This document shows positions 34,190 through 45,482 of a stretch of 64,000 nucleotides of DNA, piece by piece. The stretch is taken from NCBI GenBank assembly GCA_030141605.1, contig JAQGDQ010000009.1, positions 217,001 through 281,000 on the forward strand, given 5' to 3'. Position 1 is the first letter of the stretch; every line of letters begins with the position of its first letter. Position numbers and translations under genes: made by a program. The notes beneath the pieces are model-generated. The model was not told where the DNA came from. It made no database searches and saw only the letters and a program-made list of their open reading frames with translations. This DNA comes from Tubiluchus corallicola (taxonomy: Eukaryota; Priapulida; Priapulimorpha; Priapulimorphida; Tubiluchidae).

Positions 34190-34800
34190 AATCACGGTCA
34201 TTTCGGCAACAGACATTTGAGCAGCGAACCCTTGGGCAGCTGACAGTGGGCAGTGGACAATTGGGCAGCGGGATATTTACGCAGTGAACTTTTGGACAGT
34301 GAAAACTTGGGCAGTAGACAGTTGGTCGGTGGGCACTCAGTCCGTGGACACATGAGCTGTGGATATGTGGGTGACATGACATAACATAATTTTGTCGATT
34401 TTGGATACTATTGGTCCTTGGATGGTTTATTCTTCTATTTGCATTTGTTCTTTATTTTCTTTACCTGTCTGTTTAGTTGGGCAAAGGGATTTGGAACAGA
34501 GGATTCGACACACTCTATTGTTTGGACACGAGCTAATACAAAGCACTTTTTACCTTACATGTATTTTAATTGCTTTCCTTGATCGTTTCAATGAATTTTA
34601 TGGTCTATGTGGTAATAAGGGTTGACATAAACCACAAACTGTTCTTGTCTGTTCCGTTCAACATTATTCTATCTACTGCCCAAGTATCCACTACCCAAAT
34701 GACCCTGCCCAAGTTTCGACTATCCATGTGCCACTGCCCAAGTGTCTACTACCCAACTACCCATTGCCCACAGTGCCACTACCTATCTGGTCCCTATAAC
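34190..34800. mobile_element. foldback element with arms made of inverted short tandem repeats
   Basis: The left arm (about 34200-34370) is roughly ten tandem copies of a 14-15 bp unit of the form TTGGGCAGTGGACA. The right arm (about 34670-34795) is about nine copies of the inverse, TGTCCACTGCCCAA. About 300 bases of unique, frame-poor sequence separate them. Inverted repeats built from tandem subrepeats are the hallmark of foldback-type elements. Apparent Cys/Pro-rich frames across the arms are artefacts. Confidence 0.75.
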
Positions 34801-37019
34801 AACCTAGACTGTTCCTCTGGCTGTCGACAGACAAAATGTTTGGATTGAATACTTCCAAGCTTTGTGCGTGTGGTGTGGTAGAACTACTGGCGAATTCAAT
34901 TGCCTCAGCAAAGCAACTATTGCATTCATTCAGCCTTGCAGGCATGTTTGGCTTTAACGTAGAGCATTTTTTCTTGATTTATTAACTAAATTTATATAAA
35001 GTGTGCCAATTTGTAGTGACTATTTGAGAATATATAAAATAACAACGATTCAACATTGGAATCCAAGTGTCCAATATTGTATTAAATCGTAAATAATAAC
35101 AAGATCAAGTTTTAAGCTACTACACTAGAGGTCCACCAATCAATCACTTACACACGTATTGCATTTAAATACGCATAATAAAATATAATTAGTTTTATAG
35201 TGATTGTAGGCGTACATACGATCCTACACGCACAACCTACAATACATAAGGATTAAACGTTGTTGTGTAATTTATAGAAGCTTTGATGTCATAATCTTGT
35301 ATTTCGCAGCTGCACTAACGAAAATGTCAAAATGCCATTGAGAATGTTATCGAAGTCCTGAGAAATAATGCTTCCTAAGACATAATCTCCTGCTGCGCGT
35401 TCGGACTAGCGAGATTTCTCAAGTTAACTCGCCAAGTAATTAACTCCCGAGGGTGTTCAGACTAGAGACCATAGCTTGCTTGCGAGAAGTGTCGTCAAGA
35501 GTAATTCGTCCAGGCGTTCACACTAGACAGGAAATCAACTCCCAGAAACTGCCGAAAGTTTGCAATTTCTTGCTGAGACTATCTCGCAAAACAATTGACA
35601 CAGAGAAAAGTCGCGACAGAAAACTAGTCTGCAAGCGCTGTTAGTCTTTGTTATGATCGTCTCAATGTGGACAGTCATTGTTCACAATTTGTGTAGTTGA
35701 GATTTCGTAGGCCTATTTATTGTTACAGTAAGCCGCAAAAAATTGTTAAACAGCGCGATTAACCTTCCGAGGTCTGCTGTCACAGAAATTCGCGCCACTT
35801 GGTCGTGAATAGGCTTTGCTTTTTTCACACAGCTGAATGGCCTAGGCAACCTCAACATATTTGCACGCATGATTCAGACAGACGTATTGCCAATGTCATA
35901 AAATTTGAAAGGAAGCCAACCTGCATCACGTGACTTAAGTTTTAGTTTAGGAGTTAACTTCAATTATCAATCACACCGCGTTCTTTACACGTAAACAAGT
36001 TTTCTGTTGTCGCCATGCCGTTAAGTGGTACCTGAATTACCTTGCCATTATAATTTAACAGCCAATTAGTCATTTTCTGAATCGCGTTTCAAGCACCTTT
36101 CTGTTTTATTATTTTTATATATAGCAGGTCTGTTACACAGTTGAATGATGATTTTGCCCTTTCTTTGCCTGGACTGGGCGCCACCTGTCGTAAATAGGTA
36201 ACGTAAATAGGAAAATCTCGTCACGTGCCTCTACTTCTGCTTTTGCTTTTAGTTTAAACAATATTTTTATTTGATGAGAAGTACTACAATCATAAATACA
36301 TTTATGATAAAGAAACAATGGGTAATTAATTAATCAAATGCTGATTGGCTAACAGGTATAATCTATATAAAAGCCTTCAGTGAGTAGATACGTCATTTTT
36401 AAATTAGGGACACGATTACAACAACTGTTAGTTGTGCATTAAGTAGAGCGAGATTGAGAAAGATATGCAATTTTTTAATAGTGGGTGTGCGAAAATGTGG
36501 TACAAGTTGGTTATGACGTGTTTGATGTTGATGTTAAGCTACAAAAATTAAATAACTGATAATGAAGGTAATGAAACATGAAAGATGGAAGTAATGGGGT
36601 AATTTTGCTTTTGCTTTTTCTACTTTTGCTTTTTGCGTACACACTGTCTGCCATCTTTGAGTTTCATTATTCAAATTTAAGACGATTCGCTCAACTTAAT
36701 CAAAAACGAATGAACTTACATCACACTAACTAATAGACAATAAATTTTCAGTTCGGTTCTAATAATAATAAGTGCAAATGTTTCTTCTGAACTGCAAAAT
36801 GTACTCTCACCGCCAGCCACATTGCTTTCAGTGATTACCTACTCTAATGCATTTATTGCCGTTACAAAATATACTCTAAGGAAGCCTACTTCACTCAAAG
36901 TGAAAGACAGGAAGCGTCTCCAATATCTAGTTCGGAAGGGAGCTTGAAGTTCCCTTAATCTTTAAATGGGGTGTGCAGTAACATGAAACCATAAAAAAGT
37001 AAAATGCAACGAACTGTTT
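34801..37019. other. non-coding, with a triplicated GTTCxxACTAG motif
   Basis: At 35397-35530 the motif G(C/T)GTTC-x-x-ACTAG occurs three times (near 35399, 35454 and 35513), each followed by AG- and CTC-rich sequence, suggesting the subterminal part of a decayed element. A TAGGCCTA octamer is at 35708-35715. No gene recognised. Confidence 0.35.
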
Positions 37020-37575
37020 TTTCCAAATCTAGTGACGAGGAAACTTAATATGGCAAAGACGAACCTAACTCCGATTTAACTTCAGCTCAAAACAATGTAC
37101 CATCTAAATTCTAAAATATTGAAAAGGAACATATTATTTTTTCAAGAATAACTGATGTGAAAGGATTATTGCCATAGAAACGAAATATTGTGTTCGCGCG
37201 GCTAGTTCTTCGCTGTTACATGTATTTCGCTATTCGTTTATCAGATGGGAACTAGTGCCTGTACATCGGAAACGTGTTGCATAAAAGCAGGTGCTGTGCC
37301 GTCTCAGTTCAGAGGTGTTCAGTTGTGATGTAGTACACATGCCCGAAAGCTCATGCACGAGCACAGCAGTAAATGTTAAATTTTAATTTTAAGCTAGAAA
37401 TTTGTCGGGTTTTTGTATATCACACTGAATGTTGTACATTAGCACTGCAGTTTTCGCTTTAGCAATCACGTGAAACACGCTCATGGAATGTTTATGCTTT
37501 TGAAAATTATGTTCAATTGTGATCAATAGTTGGGCTCGCCTTCGGTTAATTAAGTTTTTAATCTATTGATTTTTT
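37020..37575 (+). repeat. dispersed repeat family B, copy 2
   Basis: Shares in order with 50000-50600 and 58585-59130: AAACAATxTACC, 'TTCTTCGCTGTTACATG', 'TTTCGCTATTCG', 'CAGTTCAGAGGTGTTCAG', 'TTGTCGGGTTTTTGTATATC', 'TGAATGTTGTAC', 'GTAGCACTG' and 'CGCTCATGGA'. No coding frame is conserved between copies. Confidence 0.7.
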
Positions 37576-38397
37576 AAGTATTTTTATGCACACACAAGAA
37601 ATAGACACTTAATGGGGTTGCCCTCTTAATGATTTGTAAATGTAACTCTCTTAGCTGTAACTGTAAAAATAACTTTATACTTAATTTAAGCTTTTACATT
37701 TGAACTTGTAAGAGCTCGTCTTACATTATTTCGCATGACACACTACGTAGACAAACGCACATGTCTGACTTTCCTCCGAATTCCTCCTTCGGTGCTCGTA
37801 AACTAGGCAGCTACAAATTTGACACCGGCCACGACAAATGTCGTAGATACGCATACGTCTACGTAGTATTTGCTAATAAAATTAGAATACACTCGGCAAA
37901 TGTCCGTGGCTGTGACTGCCTCAAGTTTGGTCGATATAATGATAATTACAGTTGGCTATCATTGGATAAATTGTTCTGTTTGCGGCTTGGGAATAAATTA
38001 GCACCATGCGTAAATTATCCATGATGTGTATAATGTTCTTATTATTGTACTGTAATGAATGCGCGATGTAGGTAACGCCAAATTCAGCATCTGCGTGGAT
38101 AATATTTTACTCTCTGATTGATAATCATGTCGACTTGGACAAGACGCATCGTTTAGAGCGTGTTCGCACGTCTGAAAACTACTTACAGAACAATGAATCC
38201 TTCACTTAAAGCGGAAGAAAACTCTTTACTTGCATAAAGTTAAAAATTTGTCTTGAAGTTTTGTATCATCTACATGCAATCTTATTACGCACAGAGCTTG
38301 TAATAGCAGTAACGTTGTACAAAACTTTAAATTTTAAACTCATGCGGTGACAGTACGTTGCAGCAATTTTGACGGTTACGTTTGAAACAAATTTATA
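37576..38397. other. non-coding, with an element-end-like motif
   Basis: GACAAGACGCATCG at about 38136-38149 resembles the right terminal sequence of the element at 38398-39478 (CAAGACGCATCG at about 39447-39458), so a related, degraded end may lie here. No gene recognised. Confidence 0.35.
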
Positions 38398-39478
38398 TAA
38401 AGGTCTATTTACACGGTGCGTTCTTGATGCAGACATGAGGCATGAGTGAAACGCATCCGTCAAAAACGTACCATGTAAACTGTACATACGATCCGATTCT
38501 ACGACTCATGCGTTAGACGCCTGCACAACACTCGTGTTCTAATTTCTTGCGACATCGTAAGCAGGAGGCAAGAATCCTGCCAATCATGTAAGTGAGATTG
38601 GGTCACGTGTTCGCTTCGAAGAAGGAAAAGGACAGTGATAACTACAAGAACTTGCAGCAAAGTAAATGGGCAACAATGCCATTGATTAATCACTATAGGA
38701 TTGTGGGATTTAACTTTATTGTTTTGTAATCATTGTTGAAGTCTTGTTTTTTCTTATAAATCATTCAATAAGATGAATAAAACCTTCATTTAAATCGCGA
38801 TTTAAATTAATGAAGTTGTTTTTATTGATACATACCAATCTTCGATTGGATGATGCCAATTTACAGTAAGAAAAATGACCATTCACAAATTGGTGAAAGA
38901 CTGATTTCTGTGTTATGAAAGAATATGTAACTTTACTAAGACAGATTTGATTTCTTTTGCAGAATTTCAAGCGTTCTAAACTGGTAATACTACTTTGCCA
39001 GTCTATCTACAAAGATACAACACATTGGAGGAATAACGAGCAGAAGGAAGATAAATCTAAGTTTGACAGAGCAACAGCAGATGACAACACTATAGGAGAA
39101 AAGAATGAAAAAATGAATAAAAATCCTCTTACCAATTAGAAGACTACTACCAAAAATTAAGAAATGAGAATACCAAGTTTATTTTGTTGAAAAAAATCAT
39201 ACTTTTGTTTTTTTAATCCTAACTTTTGCAAATCTATAGTTCTAAATCACATCACAAATGAAGGATCATGGGTGAAAGTTCTGCAGAAGAAATTGAATCT
39301 CTCATATTATTTCAAGAACTTTCGGTCTAATTCTTGGTGTGAACCTGTGCAAGGAGTACAAGAACCGATGCCATGACAATTTTCTTTAGTTGGCGTTTAC
39401 TTGTTGACCCCATGGCAGCCTGCTGTTGGACGTACAGGACGCACAAGCAAGACGCATCGTGTAAATAGATTCACCCTG
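38398..39478. mobile_element. ~1.1-kb element with terminal inverted repeats TCTATTTACACGRTGCG
   Basis: TCTATTTACACGGTGCGTTCTTG (from 38402) is inverted near 39446-39470 (CAAGACGCATCGTGTAAATAGA). Internal subterminal repeats of GCATGAG/CTCATGC type lie at 38435-38450 and 38505-38515. A 60-codon plus-strand frame at 38957-39139 is Lys/Asn/Thr-rich with no clear domain. A DNA transposon derivative is likely. The superfamily is not resolved. Confidence 0.65.
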
Positions 39479-39499
39479 GCGTCTAAACCTCGTTAATAA

Positions 39500-40320
39500 T
39501 AAGTTTATTTATCATCATTACAACCAAAAGGTTGAATTACAGTACAGCATAAAATTGCAATATAAAAATTTTAAAAAGAATAAGCCAGTTAGAACGTACA
39601 GCGACAAGAACTATTACACTGTTACAAGATACATGAACAGAATAAATTAAAATTAAATGAGTCAAACGCGTTTGGAAATTAAATAAGCCATATGGGATAA
39701 AACTGTTCTTGAATCTCTCTGTTCTGCATCTAGGTAAGGGGTGTTCCAAATGGTGGCAAGTAGAATATCTGTGAGCATGGGCATCTGGCAACAGCGTGTG
39801 GATTTCATTATTTGGATTTTGAATTGATAAAACAATTTTTTGCAAGAATTTTGGCGACGGTTAAATAATGGTTGAAGAATAGCCAAAATTAGAGCATTTG
39901 TATAGCTTTCATTTGGAAAAATTATTTTCAATGAGCGCTTTTGAACTGTTTCTAACAAATCAGAGAGATGCCTGCAAGCGTATTCAACAACTGGCTTACT
40001 CAAGGTGCAGAACATTTTTATCACATCACTAGACGTTGTCCCAGCTATTTTCATTAGTCGCAAAAGATAAATTCTTTTACTCGCTTTAGCATAAATTAAA
40101 TGTTTAACTATTTGTACGCCTAAAAGTTTAACCGAATCAACTCTTTTTACCATCATATTAGAGACGGTAATAAAAGGAATATCAGGAGTCTTAGTCATGA
40201 AAATCACAATAATTTCATTGAATTTAGACAAAGTCCATAAACGCATGTGTTTTCGACGCACGTCTAGAACGTACTGTGTAAATAGCCCCATAACATTGCG
40301 TAAAGTTTGAAAAAATAATC
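39500..40320 (-). pseudogene. LINE reverse transcriptase C-terminal fragment
   Basis: A minus-strand frame of 209 codons (39662-40291) shows the post-catalytic region of non-LTR retrotransposon reverse transcriptases in order: SVKLLGVQI, AKASKRIYLLRLMKIAG, VIKMFCTLSKPVVEYA, SDLLETVQKRSLKIIF, SYTNALILAILQPLFNRR and KKLFYQF. Expected residues between LLGVQI and the KA-KRIYLLR block, and after VEYA, are missing, so small in-frame deletions have occurred. The catalytic FxDD region and the endonuclease are absent. It is a 5'-truncated, dead copy. To the left on the plus strand (minus-strand 3' side) AATAAA-rich and TTA-rich sequence near 39495-39515 could be its tail. Confidence 0.75.
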
Positions 40321-40959
40321 AGAGCATTCATAGCGCACTCTTCACTAACTAAGCAGAAGTATAAATTCATGTAGCTTGTCAATAAGTGTAATAAAGTGCT
40401 GTAGAAACGTATAGGTAGTACAAGTTGTTAAGCAAGTATATATTTACAGCTATATACACACACGTACGAAGAGATTATATTGTCAATCTACAGAGCCTAC
40501 ATGGCGTCTAACTAACCAACTACTTGTGTACGTGATGGTCTGACTTATATATGTGCGCTCCCGATATGATTCAATTCCGGAGGCGCCTCTTTTTACATAA
40601 GATTAAAAATTGCGTTTTTTGCCGAGTCAATGGTCCATACTGGGAAGCTGAGTCAGTCACATTTTACAGTTGGAGCGAACATTTTAAATTACTAACAATT
40701 TTCTTTTCTATATCTTTCAAGCAGGTAAGCATAATGCAAAGCATCATAACTTTGTGTGGAATGTTTTAGGACATATTTTGAAATTGCTTTTTCTTCCCGT
40801 TTAATATGCAGCTACATGGTTTCACATTGCAGTTAGGAACAACATCATCATGACCAAAGACGCCTGGTATCGTGTCCATGCATTTAACCACTTGTGACTT
40901 GTTAAATAATAAAGTCGGCTGCTAAGTAATAGTTTGCTAAAAATACATATGACCAGACG
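40321..40959. other. non-coding, nothing recognised
   Basis: Short frames only, without domain or splice support. Confidence 0.4.
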
Positions 40960-41161
40960 ACAGTATATGTTAGTGGTAACGCGGTCCGGTTTCCGTCTGA
41001 AAGGCTGTGAGTTCAATACTGCCGCTGAGTAATACCAAAGACTAAAAAAGGTACCTACTGTTGCTCTGCCTGGCGTGTGGTATGTGGCTTAGAATTGTTA
41101 TTTACAGTCGGTAACAAATGCTTCATGTCATGACTATTGTTGTTGTTGTTGTTGTTGTTAC

Positions 41162-41245
<84 letters not shown>

Positions 41246-41246
41246 A
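40960..41246 (+). mobile_element. tRNA-derived SINE with trinucleotide tail
   Basis: An A-box-like TTAGTGGTAACGC (40970-40982) and a B-box-like GTGAGTTCAATAC (41007-41019) lie at tRNA spacing with an anticodon-arm-like segment TCCGGTTTCCGTCTGA between. A ~100-base body follows, then a tail of (GTT)n(ATT)n(GTT)n at 41139-41246. The layout head, body, simple tail is that of a SINE. Pairing is too decayed for a working tRNA. Confidence 0.5.
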
Positions 41247-43080
41247 TCAATAAATTTAATAATTTTCAAAAGCGTAATCTCAAGCAGACTGTAGATGAAT
41301 TTATTATTAAATACTACTTGTCGCAGCTGAGAAAGCCGTGTTGTCTAAATAATTCTGTTGAATGATTTAAAGCTGAATGATTCTGTTGAATGATTGAAAA
41401 GTAAATATTCAGTCGACTAGTGGAATGAATTTGATCGACCTGTGGCGACGTCATAGCATGGCGATGCCACCATGAAAAACATTCTTACAGCAGGTTTTTA
41501 TTATAAAACGACGATTAACGACCATCATAACATGTTTTAACTGACACGAAACACTTCTATCAAATGTTCTAAATGGCCGTTAAGACGAGATCACGAGGCG
41601 AGAGAAAAGGGAAAAAGGGCTACTTGGAACCTTCACTTTGCACCTTCACATGCACTTCGCCTGCTAGTAGTTTACAACACGGTAAAAAAGAAAATTATAC
41701 TAAAATATACCCACCCACTTTTGTTAAATGAAAATGACAATGGACTAAATAAATTGACGAAGAATCCTCCGCATTGTGTAAAATCAACTCTCGCGCACTT
41801 TGTCTATTAATTTTTAGCACATTTTTATGCTCTTTTGTTGACATTTATTTATTACTGAACACACTTGTCACTCCGTCTGCCTATAACTGTCTGTTCATGA
41901 CAAATTTTTGTGTTTTATCTGTTACGAATTCCACAATAATTGCAATGCGCGGGAACATCAATGTGTATATATTGCGACCATGATTAACTCGTGTATACCT
42001 GAATGAGCAAAGCTTGTTACCATGGTAATGCAGCTTCACAGAGGAAGCCGAGAGACGCTGTGTGGTTCGGGCTGATGTTTTCGTGTTTACCTGCCTCGCT
42101 GCTCGCTCAATTCATGTATAATTTTATTATCAAATATCGAACACCTGCAGGGCTTACTATAGTATTAGCACTCGAAGCTATTAACACATGGCAGTTTTTT
42201 CTAAAAAGAACCCGTTGTTTTTCACTGTAGTGCTTTTTCACTAGCTTTTTTTCATAAAAACGATTTTGTTTACAAATGTTAGCCAATCTACCATTTTCAA
42301 CATACTCTGTTATGGTTATTATTGCGAACATTCCATAACCTCGACTACATTAATATGAAGCGTTCTTGTATCTTTTAACTTTTTTTAAAGCTTTGAACGA
42401 ACTGTATACTATACGAAAGTTTTTTGTTTGTTCAGTATGCGATTCTCAAGGCTTAAGCTTAGTTGTGGAACTAAAGTTATTACTTTTTTGTTAGCAAAAG
42501 TACTTTCTCAATGTAGAGGATACATTTTAGCTGTTAAATGCATTCGAATTTGGGTAGTTGCGACAGTAGTGCAACCTTGATCGTAATTCGATTGACGATT
42601 TGCGCATTGTCAAATAAGCAAGTTAAAATGATTAATGCTAATAGTGAAGAAAAACTGAACTTGTAAAAGTGAAGAAAAATCGTAATAGGCAACTTTTCTA
42701 TTTATATAATTTTCACGTTGAGTACACGTGAAAAACAGAATTTATCGATGAAGAAGACGCGGTTACGTGAGCTGTAACCACTCACTGGAATGAAGAAATA
42801 AATCCGAAGTTCTAAACTACCTGTTTTTCAAATGCGCCTGTAGATAACACACTCCTAAACTCATATTTGCTTCTAGATAAGTTTACTACCAGTGGAAGTT
42901 TCGTTGAATTATTAATCTACTGTTACTCAAAGTTTTCCGGGATAATATTAGTAGTAGTGGCAACAAATTTTCTGTTTTTTTAGGAAAAATGACAAGCAAG
43001 TTAGAATTGAATATTATGTAAATGGTGGCCTAAAACCAAATTAGTTAAGTTTTGACACCAAAAACGGAAAACAGGAAATG
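41247..43080. other. non-coding, no gene recognised
   Basis: Frames at 41774-41983 and 42003-42230 contain hydrophobic stretches but no signal-peptide, domain or splice context that convinces me. Confidence 0.4.
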
Positions 43081-43097
43081 TGAAGAAGTTTGGATAC

Positions 43098-43176
43098 AGC
43101 CTGGAATTGAACCAGGGACTTCTGTTTACAAAATGGTCTAAGGTGTCTGTCTTGTAAGCAGAAAGTCCCTGGTTTA
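43098..43176 (-). repeat. tRNA-Thr-like 3' half forming an inverted repeat
   Basis: On the minus strand TTTTGTAAACAGAAGTCCC leads into CCTGGTTCAATTCCAGG, a perfect T-arm (5-bp stem, TTCAATT loop) after an anticodon-arm-like TTGTAA (UGU, Thr). The same anticodon-to-T-stem sequence recurs inverted 20 bases away (43110-43131 versus 43152-43174, one mismatch and one gap). There is no D-arm or acceptor stem, so it is not a functional tRNA. Confidence 0.5.
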
Positions 43177-43180
43177 AAGT

Positions 43181-45109
43181 GATATTCTAACTCTTTCACA
43201 TTTTTTTCTTTTTCGAGTTTAGTGTTAGAATTTAATTCGTTGTAGGTTTGTTGCATCTTTAACAAGGTAGAAATTCGCGTAAAATTACTCAAATGAGACA
43301 TTCTAGAAAAAGAGGCGACTCCCGCTTAAAGTTTCTTTTCTTTAAATCATTCAAAAGGCAAAAAATATATAGTGACTGATTTATAAAGAACTATATTGCA
43401 TTTTTGGTTACTGCTAAATTAGTATCAACACACAACAATACCAAAAAGAAAAAATGGTAAAATACGATATCAAAGTCCCACCTATGGCAAATCGGCACTT
43501 TTTCTTTTTGTCTTAAAAAGCAGCATATTTTTCTTTGTTTCAGTTTAATAACTTTACAATTTAATTTTTAATTAAATACAAATGTTTCTTTCTTTTACAT
43601 GATGTAATTATAAATATCGTGAAATCAATTCTAATGTAACAAATTGATTTGAAAGTTGAAACTGTAGACATGATGTGCTCCGAGGTAGAGCGAAAACGAA
43701 AACTAAAAAAAGATTTGGCATTCGTGGTACAGTTTCATTTAAAAAGACTAAGCTTAAAGTAGTAAGCTAGCTTAGATAATAGCTATTGTACTTTTGTGCT
43801 TTCAATCCCAAATATAAACAATAAAGTCAATTGAAAGCGGTTCCTGCCGCATTTACAAAACTTGGTCATTGAAAATGGTGACTTGAAGCGTGACCGATTT
43901 CATTGTAAACAATACTGTATTCAGGCGCAACCAAATCATTACAAGCCCTTTCAGAATTAGAAGGTACGAGACAAGAAAATCATATTCCGTACATAAAATT
44001 ATTGCAGATAAAATGCGAATGAAGCGAGATAATACTTTTATTACAAAGGTCTTTCTATAAACAATACAGTATAAGCAGCAAGCACTCAAATTGTTCGTAA
44101 TTTGTAGGAATCGAAAAGGTGCGATTTGCAACAAGTGCATCTAGCAATTGTAAGATTGTAAGATCTCTAGCAATTTCTAGAGATTGTAAGCGGTTACCCT
44201 GTGTGCCTGGTACATTACAATCATGAATTTTTCAGCTTTCAGAGATGTAAGCCTAGAACTTATATTTTTAATTAGCCACATAAAGCAACGTAGGTTATTT
44301 GCTCAAGAGTATTGAAGACCTTCCAACAGTAGCCAGACGACGCAATAATATCCATTTTTCACACGCTCATGTAGAAGTACTCTTCGACTTCTGGCATATT
44401 CATTTATCGCATTACTGCCAGATAAATTCTAATGAAGGATTCTAACTACAGGATTTCAAGTGAGCGATGCAGGCCCTAATAAATTAAATAGTCCAGTTAA
44501 TCTAAAAATTTTGCGCTAGACAAAATAAGACAAAAAATCTATTCGAGAATAGGATATACAACTATTCTACAGGAAATAACAGGGTTCCTATTTACTTCGA
44601 AAATTATTGAGGGTCTAGACTTTACAAGAGTTTTGCTGTACTGTTCTTATACTACTAATCATTCAGTTTAACAACAAAGCTATCTATCTGAAAAAAGAAG
44701 AGTTCTTCGAAGTTCACGGTTCTTCAGTTCAATGGATATCAACGTAATCTGTAAATTAATTGCCTGTTATCACCAGGAAAAATTGTGGTCGCCTTGAAAA
44801 TCTTCGCTTGAAGCATATTTATGATAATAATGCGTAGACCTTATAAAATTAATCATTATTAGGGCTTTTCCTTTTGACAATCGCCAGGGATCCATTTCAC
44901 ACAGAGGTCACACATAATACACAATGCTTCGGTTGAAGCGTTCGCTTAATTAAATTGCAGATTAAACCTGTAATAACAGAGAAAAACGCTACGAACCCGT
45001 TCAACATTATAATGTAAACTGTCGTCCAGCGATTTTGCCACTTTTGACACATGGAGTTTTAGCTGCTATGGTAACGGTGCGGTAGTGTAGTGCCATCAGC
45101 GTCAGACTA
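43181..45109. other. non-coding AT-rich stretch
   Basis: Contains short pyrimidine tracts. No gene, RNA or clear element was recognised. Confidence 0.45.
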
Positions 45110-45482
45110 GAACAAGTGTCGCGTCTTGTGTGTCAAATTAAAGCAAGTCTAGGGTACTCTGTCTCAGATTAAAACAAGTGTTGGGTCTTCTATGTCATAT
45201 TAAAGCAAGTGTAGCGTCTTCTATGTCACCTGAAAGTAATCATAAAGTCTTCTATGTTAGATTTAAACAAGTGTAGTGGCTTCTATGTCAGATTAAAACA
45301 AGTGTAAGAAGTATAAAATCTTCTATGTCAGATTAAAACAAAGTATAGATTCTTTTGTGTCAGATTAAAACAAAGTGTAGGGTATTCTGTGTCAGTTTAA
45401 AACAAGTGTCTGCTCTTCTGTGTAAGATTAGAGCAGTGTAGAATGTTCTGTGCCAGATTAAAGCAAGTGCAGGGTTTTCTAT
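45110..45482. repeat. 31-bp minisatellite, about 12 copies
   Basis: The unit is of the form AGTGTAGGGTCTTCTATGTC followed by AGATTAAAACA. Copies vary by several substitutions and small indels, so the array is old. It is followed to about 45725 by degenerate TTAGTCAG-type simple sequence. Confidence 0.85.

Noticed and set aside
34176-34382. Cys/Pro/His-rich 68-codon frame (-)
   Set aside because: Encoded by the tandem repeats of the foldback arm; periodicity of the DNA explains the Cys-Pro pattern.
40960-41035. Functional tRNA gene
   Set aside because: A and B boxes are present but stems do not pair properly and a simple-repeat tail follows; it is a SINE.
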